A stretch of DNA of 64,000 nucleotides from DASRIA01 sp963768885 (GTDB taxonomy: Bacteria > Actinomycetota > Thermoleophilia > Solirubrobacterales > JBBDJG01), in assembly GCA_963768885.1 (NCBI GenBank), contig CAVYJN010000014.1:372001-436000 (forward strand), given 5' to 3'. The notes beneath the pieces were generated by a model. It was not told the origin of the DNA. It saw only the letters and a program-made list of their open reading frames with translations, and searched no databases. The position numbers and the translations under genes were made by a program. How positions within the stretch are numbered: the first letter of the stretch is position 1; every line of letters starts with the position of its first letter. Below are positions 49,281 to 58,634 of the stretch, piece after piece.

Positions 49281-50747
49281 CTAGGCCGCTGTCGCCTTCT
49301 TCTTCTCCTCGATGTCGTGGAGCTGGTCCTCGATCCAGTCGGCGGGCGTCCGCGACTCGATGATGTGGCGCAGGAGTCGCATGCGGCGCTGCCGCTCCTC
49401 GGGTGTGGCGGTGAGCGCGTGGTACATCGCGTCGGCCTGGTCCTGCACGTCGAAGGGGTTGACCGACAGGGCGCACGCCCCGAGCTCCTCGTGGGCCCCC
49501 GTGTTCTCGGACAGGATCATCATGCCGTCGCGCGTGTTCACCAGCGGCCCCTCCTTCGAGACGAGGTTCATCCCGTCCCACATCGCGTTCACGAGCAGCA
49601 GGTCGAAGTGCTTGTAGAGGGCGACCGCCTCGTCGAAGTCGTCCCGCAGCCGCAGGTCGATCGGCATCCAGTCCGTGGTCCCGTGACGGTGGTTGATGAC
49701 CGCGACCAGCGCCTCGATCTTCTCGAGGTACTCGACGTACTCTGGAACGTCCTGTCGTGAGGGCTGGAGGTGCGCGATGAACGTGACCTGCTCGCGGAAC
49801 CGGGGGTGCTGCTCGAGGAAGATGTCGAACGCGGTGAACCCCCGCAGCACGTTCTTGGACAGGTCGGCCCGGTCCACGCGCAGGATCAGGTGCTCGCGCC
49901 GCCGGCGCAGGATCTCGCCCTCGTGCTTGGCCACGCCCGGGCTGGAGGCGGCCTCGGCGAACGCCTCGCGGTCGATCGCCAGCGGGTACGGGCGCACCCA
50001 GGTCTCGTGGCCGCTGGGCGAGATCACCGCGCCGCGGCCGAAATCCGTGCGGAGGTTCATCAGCTCGCGGCAGCACTGCAGGAAGTTGTTGCAGTAGGAG
50101 CGGGTGTGGAAGCCGATGATGTCGTTCGAGAGCAGCCCCTCGAAGATCTCCCTGCGCACGTCCTCGGGCAGCACCCGCCACGCGTCCGGCGCGGTCCAGG
50201 GGATGTGCACGAAGTGATGTAGGAACGCGTCCGGGCGCTCCCGCCTGATCAGTCCCGGCGCGGTGTAGAGGTGGTAGTCGTGGACCATCACCAGCGGCTC
50301 CGCCGTGTCTTCGATCGCCTCGAGGGCGGCCCGCGCGAGGTCCTCGTTGACCTGCTTGTACCCGGAGCTCCACGCCTCCCGCTCGATCAGGCGGAAGTCC
50401 GGCACGTTCGAGAGGTCCCACAGGTAGTGCTGGATGAACCACAGCATCGGGTTCGCGATCACGTTGTAGAAGCTGTCGTAGGCGTCCGGGTCGGACGAGA
50501 CCAGGCGGATGCGATAGGTCGCACCGTCCATGTCGACCTCGAAGCCCTGGTCACCGTGCTCGCGGCTTGCCTCGGTGTCCTCGTCGGTCATGGCCGACGC
50601 GATCCACAACGCGTCCCGGTGGCGCAGCAGGCCGGTGAGCGCGGTGACCAGCCCGCCTCCCCCGCGCCGGGGCACGAGCTCCCCCGAGGCGTCCCGCTCG
50701 AACGTGGCCGGGCCGCGATTGGAGAGCAGGACCAGCCGGCGTTCCAT
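49281..50747 (-). CDS. otsA: Trehalose-6-phosphate synthase family (GT20)
   Basis: The 488-residue GT-B enzyme has LLSNRGPA, a GGGGLVTALTGLL loop, LVMVHDYHLYTAPGLIR, HFVHIPWTAPDAWRVLP, and donor-site residues in ILRVDRADLSKN and LLVNAMWDGMNLVSKEG. These fit OtsA (UDP-glucose + glucose-6-phosphate to trehalose-6-phosphate) or the closely related glucosylglycerol-phosphate synthases. No OtsB phosphatase is found nearby. It follows treT in the same operon (15-base gap). Confidence 0.85.
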   Translation of the reverse strand: MERRLVLLSNRGPATFERDASGELVPRRGGGGLVTALTGLLRHRDALWIASAMTDEDTEASREHGDQGFEVDMDGATYRIRLVSSDPDAYDSFYNVIANPMLWFIQHYLWDLSNVPDFRLIEREAWSSGYKQVNEDLARAALEAIEDTAEPLVMVHDYHLYTAPGLIRRERPDAFLHHFVHIPWTAPDAWRVLPEDVRREIFEGLLSNDIIGFHTRSYCNNFLQCCRELMNLRTDFGRGAVISPSGHETWVRPYPLAIDREAFAEAASSPGVAKHEGEILRRRREHLILRVDRADLSKNVLRGFTAFDIFLEQHPRFREQVTFIAHLQPSRQDVPEYVEYLEKIEALVAVINHRHGTTDWMPIDLRLRDDFDEAVALYKHFDLLLVNAMWDGMNLVSKEGPLVNTRDGMMILSENTGAHEELGACALSVNPFDVQDQADAMYHALTATPEERQRRMRLLRHIIESRTPADWIEDQLHDIEEKKKATAA

Positions 50748-50762
50748 CTCAGCCGCCGGGAC

Positions 50763-51992
50763 TCAAGCCAGGTCGTTGAAGATCCGCAGCCAGTCCCGCA
50801 GGAGGCGCGGCATCAGGAAATGCGTGCGGACGTACTCCTTGCCGGCGCGCCCGAGCCGCTTGCCGAGCTCGGGGTCGGAGAGCACCTCCAGGCATGCCTT
50901 CGCGGCCTCGTCGGCGTTGTTGACCAGATATCCGGTCTCGGTGTCCTGGATCTGAAGCGGGATGCCGCCGACGTTGCCGGCCACGGTCGGGCGCGCCTTC
51001 CACAGCGCTTCGGACACGGTCAGGCCGAACCCCTCGCGGATCGACTTCTGCATCACGACGTCCGCCTGGGACTGGAAGGCGTTGACCTCGATCGCCCCGA
51101 CGTTGTTGAGGTTGTTGAGGATCTTGATGTCCTCGTCGCCCCCGGCGTGCTCGTGTGTCATCTGGAAGAAGTCCCAGCCCTCCGGGTCGTCGGTCGCCAT
51201 CGAGCCGACCAGTGCGAGCTGGACGCCGTCGACCTGTTCCTTCACCTGGCGGTAGCAATCGATTACCCCGAGGGGATCCTTCCACGGGTCGAAGCGCGAC
51301 ACCTGGCAGATGAGGGGGCGGTCGACGTCCACGCCGAACTGGTCGCAGACGAACGCGGCGTCCTCGGGCGAGAGCGCCATGTTCTTGGGCGAGAGCGGGT
51401 CGATCGCCGGCGGCAGGATCTCGACCTTGCCGTCGACGCCAGGGGGCACGTAGTCCTGGAGGTGGAAGACCTTGCAGTCGTAGGGCTCCACCATCGGCAC
51501 CATCTTCTCCATGACGTCCATGTTGGGCGTCGAGAGGTCGATGTGGCAGCGCCAGATCCAGCGCCCGGGATTGCCGTTGTTGTAGCCGCGCAGCGCCGCC
51601 GGCTGGGGGTCGTGGACGATGATGTAGTCGTAGTCGCCGTCCATCTCGGTGGCGTTCAGCTTGTTGTAGCGGTGGAATATCTCCCAGTCCTCCTTCGTCA
51701 ACCCGTGGGGGTTGCCCTGGAGGGCGTTGTGCATGAGCTTCGTGACGTTGAAGAACTCCTCGCGCCCGAGGATGATGTGCCAGTCCGCCTCGAGCCCCGC
51801 GTCGCGCATCAGGGGGACGAGCGCGTAGAGGATCTCGGAGACCCCGCCGCCCATCGCGGTCGCGGACAGATGCAGGACGCGCTTGCCCTGGAGCGGCTCC
51901 GAGAGCTGCTGGATCTCCTCCACCAGCGCGCGGCCGATGAGGTGCCTGTAGTCGCCTAGGGCCTTGTGGCCAACGCTGACCGGTTGTAGCAA
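50763..51992 (-). CDS. treT: Trehalose glycosyltransferring synthase-like (TreT, GT4)
   Basis: The 409-residue protein has the TreT-type N-terminus: LHLSATAMGGGVSEILYALVPLM, DWHIILGREEFFNVTK and HDPQPAALRGY. The GT4 donor site follows (CQVSRFDPWKDPLGVID, and EGFGLTVSEALWKARPTVAGN). TreT forms trehalose from an NDP-glucose and glucose; it is known from Thermococcus and from the actinobacterium Rubrobacter. The otsA partner suggests two routes to trehalose. A GATAAT box precedes it on the minus strand near 52054-52059. Confidence 0.85.
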   Translation of the reverse strand: MLQPVSVGHKALGDYRHLIGRALVEEIQQLSEPLQGKRVLHLSATAMGGGVSEILYALVPLMRDAGLEADWHIILGREEFFNVTKLMHNALQGNPHGLTKEDWEIFHRYNKLNATEMDGDYDYIIVHDPQPAALRGYNNGNPGRWIWRCHIDLSTPNMDVMEKMVPMVEPYDCKVFHLQDYVPPGVDGKVEILPPAIDPLSPKNMALSPEDAAFVCDQFGVDVDRPLICQVSRFDPWKDPLGVIDCYRQVKEQVDGVQLALVGSMATDDPEGWDFFQMTHEHAGGDEDIKILNNLNNVGAIEVNAFQSQADVVMQKSIREGFGLTVSEALWKARPTVAGNVGGIPLQIQDTETGYLVNNADEAAKACLEVLSDPELGKRLGRAGKEYVRTHFLMPRLLRDWLRIFNDLA

Positions 51993-52111
51993 GGGATCCT
52001 CTCGCTCAGTCGGGGGAAGGGAGAAGGGCCGAAGGGGGCTCCGGCGCCGGGATTATCACAGCACTACCGCTCTTACTCGGGCGCTGATACCCGCCGGACG
52101 ACTCTCGCAAC

Positions 52112-53080
52112 TCACTTGGCACCGCGCAGGCGGAGAAATCCGCGCTCGAGCTGCTCGCGCATCTGGCCGTGCAGGCTCGCATTGGCGGCCGCCACACAGG
52201 ACATCTGGTACTGGTGTCCCGACCCGAGGAGCGGCTTGCCGTCGAGCGGCTCGCCGTAGGCGTCGGTCACGATCGCCCCGGCCTCCCGCAGGCACAGGAC
52301 GGCGGCGGCGAGGTCGTAGGGAGAGTTGTTGAGGACGCCGCCGCCCCCCAGCTCCTCGAACTCGCGCTCGAGCTCCGGCACCTCCTCGATGATCCGCGAC
52401 CCCACGTCGACGTAGCCGTCGAGCTGCCCGGTGAGGATCCGCGTCATGTCGAAGGTCGCCGAGCCGAGGTCGAACACGCCGCCGCCGACCGAGGAGGCGT
52501 CGATCAGATAGCCGAGCACCGTCACCAGCGGGACGGCCGGGCGACCGCGGAACCCGAGGGTCCAGAACAGGCGCGAGACGTCGGTGTTGGAGCTGAGGTT
52601 CGCCGCGAGGCCCGCGCCGCGCTCGGCGACGAACAGCCCGTCGGTCTTGATCTCGGCGACGCAGGCGGCGGTGACGTCGCCCATCGTGGGCTCGCCGTCG
52701 CCGAGGGGAGCGGCCGCGACCGAGACGCAGCAGGCTTCGAGGCCCGCCATCGCCGGCCGCGTGCCGTCGATCGGGTCGATCAGCAACACCGGGATTTCCT
52801 CAGCCGGAAATCCCGGGAGCTCCGCGGGCTCGCCTGTCGGCATCACGAGCCCGCGGTCCTCCGAGTAGTACGCCACACCGGGCGCCCGTTCGGCGAGGAA
52901 GCCCTCCACCCACGTCTCGGCCCCCTCGTCGATCGCGAACGTGACGTCTCCGCCGGCGCCGGCCTGGACGTGGGCGCGACCCTCGTGCGCCCCGAGGAAG
53001 GGCCGCACGTGCTCCCGCAGGCCGAGCGCCAGCTCGGTCAGGAGCGCGCTAGCGCTGGGGTACCTGGTCGGGACGCTCAC
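52112..53080 (-). CDS. Inositol monophosphatase-family protein
   Basis: The roughly 322-residue protein has GDVTFAIDEGAETWV, YYSEDRGLV (the usual EE/ED metal motif), LLIDPIDGTRPAMAG with the DPIDGT signature, and FDLGSATFDMTRIL near the C-terminal metal site. The family removes phosphate from inositol phosphates, FBP or PAP. A dispensable-looking insert and the DGTRPAMAG variation make the substrate unclear. Its start overlaps the htrA-like gene by 32 bases, so it may begin further in; GTG or ATG choices cannot be settled. Confidence 0.8.
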   Translation of the reverse strand: MSVPTRYPSASALLTELALGLREHVRPFLGAHEGRAHVQAGAGGDVTFAIDEGAETWVEGFLAERAPGVAYYSEDRGLVMPTGEPAELPGFPAEEIPVLLIDPIDGTRPAMAGLEACCVSVAAAPLGDGEPTMGDVTAACVAEIKTDGLFVAERGAGLAANLSSNTDVSRLFWTLGFRGRPAVPLVTVLGYLIDASSVGGGVFDLGSATFDMTRILTGQLDGYVDVGSRIIEEVPELEREFEELGGGGVLNNSPYDLAAAVLCLREAGAIVTDAYGEPLDGKPLLGSGHQYQMSCVAAANASLHGQMREQLERGFLRLRGAK

Positions 53081-54209
53081 CGAGGGTCACACGGGCCGTG
53101 CGACGCTCGCTGCCCCTGTAGAGCTCGAGCGAGATGGTGTCGCCGGGCTCGAAGCGCGTGATCTGCTCACTGAAGTCATTCTCGCGCGTCACCCGGCGGC
53201 CGTTGACCTTGGTGATCACGTCGCCCCCGAGCTTCACGAGCGTCGCCTGGAAGCGGACCTCCTTGCCGCCTCCCTTGATCCCGGCGCGGTCCGCGGGCCC
53301 GTCCTTGACCACGTCGGCGATCAGGGCGCCCTCCTCGACCGGGACGTCGAGCCGGTCCGCGAGCTGCGGATAGAGGTTCTGCGAGCTGATCCCGATGTAG
53401 GCGTAGCGCGCCTCGCCGCCGTCGCGGATCTGCGCGATCGAGCGGCGGATGTTGTCCACCGAGATCGCGAAGCCGACGCCCACGCTGCCGCCGCCCGACG
53501 AGCGGATCTGCGAGTTGATCCCGATCACGCGGCCGCGCGCGTCGAGCAGCGGCCCGCCGGAGTTCCCGCGGTTGACGGCCGCATCGGTCTGGATCGCGTC
53601 GGAGATCGAGAAGTCGGTGAGCGCCTCGATCGTGCGGTTCTTCGCGGAGACGACGCCGATCGACAGCGAGCCCTGCTCGCCGAACGGGCTGCCGATCGCG
53701 GCCACCGGCTCGCCGACCCGCACGTCCGCCGTGTGGCCGAGCGAGAGCGGCACCAGCTCGAGCCCCTTCGGGTCGACCTTGACCAGGCCGACGTCGGCGT
53801 TGGCGTCGTAGCCGACGATGTCGGCGCTCACCTGGTTGCCGTCCGCGAACTGCACGAAGACCTCCTTGGCCTTCTTCAGCTTGGTCCCGGTGCCGTTGGT
53901 GATCACGTGCGCGTTGGTCGCGATGTAGCCGTTGCCGTCGAGCACGAAGCCGCTGCCCTGCCCGGCCCCGCCGCCCTCGAGGACGTCGCTGAGGCTGTCG
54001 GACTTCGAGAACACGGAGGTGATCGTGACGACGCCCGGCGAGAGGCGCGCGTAGATCGTCGTCGGGTCGAAGCCGTTCTTCCCGCCGAGGCCCTCGACGA
54101 CCTGAACGCGTGTGCGCTCGACGGTGGAGGTGCCGCTCTCGCCGTCGCCGCCGCAGCCGGCGAGCATCACCGCCACCAGGAGAAGCGCGATCGGCGCGAC
54201 GCGCCTCAC
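53049..54209 (-). CDS. HtrA/DegP-like serine protease with PDZ domain, lipoprotein
   Basis: The 386-residue protein has a lipobox in VMLAGCGG (Cys about 19), then a trypsin-fold domain with the catalytic triad His (ATNAHVI), Asp (NADVGLVKV) and Ser (GNSGGPLLD). One PDZ domain ends it (ALIADVVKDGPADRAGIKGG, ITKVNGRRVT). It degrades or refolds damaged envelope proteins. The start overlaps the sensor kinase stop (ATGA), so kinase, regulator and protease form one envelope-stress operon. Confidence 0.92.
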   Translation of the reverse strand: MRRVAPIALLLVAVMLAGCGGDGESGTSTVERTRVQVVEGLGGKNGFDPTTIYARLSPGVVTITSVFSKSDSLSDVLEGGGAGQGSGFVLDGNGYIATNAHVITNGTGTKLKKAKEVFVQFADGNQVSADIVGYDANADVGLVKVDPKGLELVPLSLGHTADVRVGEPVAAIGSPFGEQGSLSIGVVSAKNRTIEALTDFSISDAIQTDAAVNRGNSGGPLLDARGRVIGINSQIRSSGGGSVGVGFAISVDNIRRSIAQIRDGGEARYAYIGISSQNLYPQLADRLDVPVEEGALIADVVKDGPADRAGIKGGGKEVRFQATLVKLGGDVITKVNGRRVTRENDFSEQITRFEPGDTISLELYRGSERRTARVTLGERPDQVPQR

Positions 54210-55721
54210 GCGCCCACCCCCGCGCGTTGCGGCGCCGCCGCGGCGCGCTGGTCGACGGGGCGCTCGCGCTCGCCGGCGAGCGGCAGCGTGAGCGTGAACG
54301 TCGTGCTCCCCGGTTCCGAGGTCACGTCGAGGCTGCCCTTCATGCGCTGTGCCAGCTCGCGCGCGATCGCGAGCCCGAGCCCGGACCCGGAGGCCGAGTC
54401 GCTGGTGTGGAAGCGCTCGAATATGTGCGCGAGCTCGCGGCGCCGGATCCCCGGGCCGTCATCGGTCACGAGCAGCTGCGCGGTGCCCGGCATGTCGTCC
54501 TGGGAGCCGCGCCGCGCCGCGATCGTGATGCGCGTTCCCTCGGGCGTGTGGACGAGCGCGTTGTCGATCAGCACGCGCACGATCTGGGCCACGCGCTCGG
54601 GGTCGCAGTCCGCCTCGATGTCGAGCTGGGATGTGCTGTCGATCACGTCGATCTCGGACTCCTTGCGCGCGGCCGCCGCGGCGAACTCGCCCGCCACCTG
54701 GTTCGCGAGCGTGCGCAGCGGCACGGGCTCGAGCTCGAGGTCGATCGAGTCCGCGTCGAGCCGCGAGAGGTCCAGCAGGTCGGTCGTCAGCTTCTGGAGG
54801 CGGTCCACCTGCTCGCGCATCGTGGTGAGGAACTCGTCGCGGGTCTCCTCGTCGAGGTCCTCGTCCTGCAGCAGCTCGACGAAGCCGCCGAGCGAGAAGA
54901 TCGGGGTGCGCAGCTCGTGCGACGCGTTGGCGATGAACTCCTTGCGCGCGTGTCGAGGCGCGCCAGGCGTTGCTGCATCTCGTTGAAGGCGCCCGCGAGC
55001 TGGCCCAGCTCGTCCTCGGAGTCGATCGGGATCGGCTCGGAGAAGTTCCCCGCCGACACCTCGCGCGCACCGCGCTCGAGCCGCTTCACGCGGCGCGCCA
55101 TCGCGCTCGCCGCGAAGTAGCCCGTGGCCGTCGCGAGCGCGAGGGCGAGCAGTCCGGCCACCAGGATCTGGCGCTGGATCAACGCGACGTTGTCCTCGAC
55201 CTCGTCGAGCGGCTCCGAGAAGACGACCACCCAGGAGGGCCGGCCCTGATAGAAGAGCGGCCGCGCGGCCTGCGCGAGCTTGCCGCCGCCCTGGGCCCGC
55301 GTCGTCGTCCTGACCTTCCCGGAGTCGAACGCGCGCCGCACCAGGTCGTCGGAGGGCTGCAGGTTGGTCTCCGCCCGGCTCGAGTCGGAGATCACGTAGG
55401 GGACCGGCTCGTCGCCGCCCTGGGGATCGACCTCGTCGACCGGGACGTTCAGGAGGGTGACGCGCGTGCCGGTGCGGTCCCCGAGGTCGCGCGTGAGCGC
55501 GTCCAGCTCGCGGGCCGTCACCTCGCGCTCGATCGCCCGGTTCAGGATGCCGGTCGAGGCCGACGAGTCACGCTTCAGCGCGTCGAGCTTCTGCTGCGTG
55601 AGCGTCGACTCGAGCTGCGGCACGACGTAGAAGTAGAAGACCCGATCGCGCCGGCGGTGATGCAGAAGAACAGGAAGGTGAGCCGGTTCTTGATCGAGCT
55701 GTGCCAAACGCGATGCCACAT
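54206..55721 (-). CDS. Sensor histidine kinase (two frame breaks, near 54950 and 55640)
   Basis: Rejoined, this gives about 505 residues. N-terminal helix (SIKNRLTFLFFCITAGAIG), an extracytoplasmic sensor of about 130 residues, a second helix (AGLLALALATATGYFAA) and a HAMP-like linker. The dimerisation helix holds the phospho-His in NASHELRTPIFSLGG. The N-box (VLIDNALVHT), G1 (DDGPGIRRREL) and G2 (GSGLGLAIAREL) complete the ATP-binding domain. Two single-base losses explain the frame changes. It lies between the response regulator and the HtrA gene. The break positions do not match any known programmed site. Confidence 0.85.
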
Positions 55722-55769
55722 GGGCCTAGCTGTTCCTCAGATGCTTCGCGCCTGCGGCGCTCGCCGGAA

Positions 55770-56471
55770 TCATTCGTCCTTGAACCGGTACCCGACGCCG
55801 CGCACGGTCAGGAGGTACTCCGGCGTGCGCGGATCGCGCTCGATCTTCTCCCGCAGGTGCCGGATGTGGACGTCGATCGTGCGCTGGTCGCGGAACTCCG
55901 AGTCGCCCCAGATGCGGTCGAGCAGCATGTCGCGCGTGTAGACGCGGCCGGGGGCGCCGGCAAGCACGGCAAGGATCTCGAACTCGACATATGTGAGCTG
56001 GACCGGCTCCCCGCGAAGGGTCACCGTGCGCTTGGCGAACTCGATCCGCAGGTCACCGCGTTCGATCGGCTCCTCGTCCGCGTCGAGGCGGTCGCCCATC
56101 TCGGCGCGCCGCAGGGCCGCCCGCACGCGGCTGCGGAACTCGCGCATCGAGAACGGCTTGGTGATGTAGTCGTCCGCCCCGAGCTCGAGGCCGAGCACCT
56201 TGTCGATCTCCTCGGCCTTCGCGGTCAGCATGATGATGGGCACCGAGCTGCGGGCGCGGAGCTGCCTGCAGACCTCGAGCCCGTCGATCTTCGGCAGCAT
56301 GATGTCGAGCACCACGAGGTCGAAGCGCTGGCGCTCGAATTCGGTCAGGGCCTGCTGCCCGTCGAGCGCGGGCACGACCTCGTAGCCGTCCTTTTCCAGC
56401 GGATAGCTGAGCAGCTTCTGGACAGGCTGCTCGTCGTCAACGAGCAGGATGCGCGCAGTGGTCGAGTTCAA
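55770..56471 (-). CDS. OmpR/PhoB-family response regulator
   Basis: The 233-residue protein starts with TTG 56471. The receiver domain has the phospho-acceptor Asp in LVVLDIMLPKIDG, acidic DDE at the N-terminus, and Thr/Lys of LTAKAEE and DYITKPFSMREF. The C-terminal winged helix (ERGDLRIEF, TYVEFEILAVLA, TRDMLLDRIWG, RTIDVHIRHLREKIE) binds DNA as in MtrA/PhoP. GGGAG lies about 9 bases upstream of the start, with TAGAAT at 56491-56496. It pairs with the kinase encoded downstream, 48 bases away. Confidence 0.93.
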   Translation of the reverse strand: MNSTTARILLVDDEQPVQKLLSYPLEKDGYEVVPALDGQQALTEFERQRFDLVVLDIMLPKIDGLEVCRQLRARSSVPIIMLTAKAEEIDKVLGLELGADDYITKPFSMREFRSRVRAALRRAEMGDRLDADEEPIERGDLRIEFAKRTVTLRGEPVQLTYVEFEILAVLAGAPGRVYTRDMLLDRIWGDSEFRDQRTIDVHIRHLREKIERDPRTPEYLLTVRGVGYRFKDE

Positions 56472-56490
56472 GTCACGTTCTCCCAGAGTG

Positions 56491-56496
56491 ATTCTA
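56491..56496 (-). promoter_or_regulatory. Putative -10 box of the response-regulator operon
   Basis: TAGAAT on the minus strand, about 20 bases before the TTG start at 56471, with a GGGAG ribosome site between. Confidence 0.45.
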
Positions 56497-56550
56497 GGGA
56501 GGCTGGCATCGTGCCCTACCGCTTCGACCGCTGCTATACACCCTGCGACC

Positions 56551-58320
56551 TTGGTCGATCCACGCATTTACAGGGCGTCGTTGGTGCTTGCCCTGCTGGC
56601 GTTCGTGGTGGTTATGTTCTCCCTCGAGGCGCGGCCTGCGGCGCACGGCTCCGACCTTGCCCCCGACGCTTTCAGCGGCGCGGACTCTTTCGCCCAGACC
56701 GAGCGGCTGACCGCCGCCTACCCCGACCGCCGAGCCGGCCGGCCCGACGACGCCGCGCTGGGGGACTTCGTCGAGCGCCGCTTCCGCGAGCTGGGGATGG
56801 AGACCTCGCGGCAGCGCTTCTTCGCCGACGTCGACGGCAACGACGCCGAGCTGTCCAATGTGATCGGGCGGCTGCGCGGCCGCTCCGACCGCCAGGTCGT
56901 GATCCTCGCCCACCGCGACTCGGCCGGGCGACCGGGAGCGGCCGCGGCTTCCAACACGGCGGTCCTGCTCGAGCTCGCGCAGGCGCTGGACGCACTCGAT
57001 CGCCGCAAGACGATCGTGTTCGTGTCGGCCGACGGGGCGAGCGCGGGCATGGCGGGCGCGCAGCGATTCGCCGAACGCTATGCCGACCGGCGCAAGGTCG
57101 AGGCCGCGCTCGTGCTCGACGACGTCGGGGCGCGCCCGCCGCAGCGTCCCTACCTGGTGCCGTGGTCGTCGGGGTCGAGCCGCGCGTCGCTCGCCGCCAC
57201 CCGCACCGCCGAGGCGGCGCTGGTGCGGGAGGCGGGAACGACCTCGGGGACCGATTCGTGGCTCGGGCAACTGGTCCACCTCGCATGGCCGCTCACGCTT
57301 CGCGAGCAGGGGCCGCTCGTCGAGGGTGGCATCGACGCCGTCACGCTGACCGGGCGCTCCGAGCTGCCGCGCGGCTCGGGCGGCGACACGATCGAGGGCA
57401 TCTCCGAGGACCGGATCACCCGCTTCGGGCGTGCGGCGTTTGCGGCGCTGCTCGCGTTCGACTCGCCGGGCTACCGGGGCAAGCCGCCGTCGCGCTACCT
57501 GACCGCGGGACGCAACGTCATTCCCGGGTGGTCGCTCGCGCTGCTCGCGATCGGGTTGATCGTGCCCGCTCTCGTGACCGCGGTGGACGCGGTCGCCCGC
57601 GCGCGACGCCGCGGGTTTCCCGTGCGGCCGTGGGTGCGGTGGACGCTCGCGTCGGCCGTCCCCTTCGCGGTCACCGTGTTCGCGGCGCTCGTGTTCGAGT
57701 GGCTCGGATGGCTGCCCGACACGGTCGAGCAGGCCGTGGCGCCCGCGACGCGGCCGTCGTTCGGCGGCGCCGTCGGGGCGCTGCTCGGGCTTGCCACGCT
57801 GTTCGCCCTCGCGTGGATCGTGCTGCGGCGAGTCGCGCTCGGCGACGTGCGCGCCCGGCGGCTGCCGATCGAGGGGGCGGCGCCGGCGCTTGCGATGCTG
57901 CTGTCCGCGGAGGCCCTGGTTGTCTGCGCGGTGAACCCGTTCACCGCCCTGCTGCTCGTGCCCGCGGTGCACCTGTGCCTGCTCGCGGGCCTTTCGGCAT
58001 CCCCGCGGCGGGCCCCGCTGGCCGCCGGCGTGATCGCGGGCGCACTCGCGCTGCCGGTCCTCGCGATGCTCTATTACGGCGCCCGCTTCGACCTCGGCCT
58101 GTCGCTTCACAGCTATCTGCAGCTGCTCGTCGCGACGGCGAGTGGCTCGGTGGCGAGCGCGATCCTGGGCTCGCTCGTGGCGGGCAGCCTCACGTCCGGC
58201 GCGCTGCTTGCGTTCGGCGGCAGCGACCGCCGCGTCGCGCCCACGATCACGGTGCGCGGGCCGGTCAGCTACGCGGGACCCGGTTCGCTCGGCGGCACCG
58301 AGTCGGCGCTGCGACGTTAG
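56551..58320 (+). CDS. M28-type peptidase-like membrane protein with degenerate metal site
   Basis: The roughly 589-residue protein starts with TTG 56551, 10 bases after a TATACA box. A leading membrane helix is followed by an M28-like domain (residues about 60-300), then six to eight helices. The metal site is degraded: canonical H-x-D reads HRDSAGR; the bridging Asp region reads GAAAASNTAVLLEL rather than GANDxxSG; and the Glu-Glu pair reads SADGASAG. The C-terminal part resembles the membrane domain of ER-type M28 aminopeptidases. It is probably not a protease, but binding a peptide or lipid is possible. Confidence 0.7.
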   Translation: MVDPRIYRASLVLALLAFVVVMFSLEARPAAHGSDLAPDAFSGADSFAQTERLTAAYPDRRAGRPDDAALGDFVERRFRELGMETSRQRFFADVDGNDAELSNVIGRLRGRSDRQVVILAHRDSAGRPGAAAASNTAVLLELAQALDALDRRKTIVFVSADGASAGMAGAQRFAERYADRRKVEAALVLDDVGARPPQRPYLVPWSSGSSRASLAATRTAEAALVREAGTTSGTDSWLGQLVHLAWPLTLREQGPLVEGGIDAVTLTGRSELPRGSGGDTIEGISEDRITRFGRAAFAALLAFDSPGYRGKPPSRYLTAGRNVIPGWSLALLAIGLIVPALVTAVDAVARARRRGFPVRPWVRWTLASAVPFAVTVFAALVFEWLGWLPDTVEQAVAPATRPSFGGAVGALLGLATLFALAWIVLRRVALGDVRARRLPIEGAAPALAMLLSAEALVVCAVNPFTALLLVPAVHLCLLAGLSASPRRAPLAAGVIAGALALPVLAMLYYGARFDLGLSLHSYLQLLVATASGSVASAILGSLVAGSLTSGALLAFGGSDRRVAPTITVRGPVSYAGPGSLGGTESALRR

Positions 58321-58433
58321 TCGGACGGTCCAGCGGCTGCGGTGCCGTACAGATCGGACCGGACGGAGCTGGACGCCAGTTGTATGCCGTGTTTGCAGGG
58401 AGAGTCGATAACCCAGTCGAACAGGATGGCGCC

Positions 58434-58634
58434 ATGAACGAACCGGCCAACAACCTCAAGCAGTCGAATCTGAAGCGCCAACTGGCGTCGAACAGCTACA
58501 CGGTCGATCCCCAGCGGGTCGCCGGCGCGTTGATCGTCAGGCTGGTCGAGGAGAGCGTCGCCCCGCGTCCTTCCGCGCCAGGTGGTCCCACCCGCGCAAC
58601 GCACGTGGGCGGCCAGCTTCGTCAAGCAGCCTGA
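58434..58634 (+). CDS. FlgM-like anti-sigma factor
   Basis: The 66-residue protein has residues 8-41 (NLKRQLASNSYTVDPQRVAG, then ALIVRLVEE) matching the C-terminal half of FlgM, which binds sigma-28: LKxxLASGxYxVDxxxVAxxLL. No flagellar genes are in the window, so it may act on another sigma factor. The last 33 codons run antisense through the C-terminus of thiL. A GGAGAG occurs upstream. Its small size makes the family call moderate. Confidence 0.55.
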   Translation: MNEPANNLKQSNLKRQLASNSYTVDPQRVAGALIVRLVEESVAPRPSAPGGPTRATHVGGQLRQAA

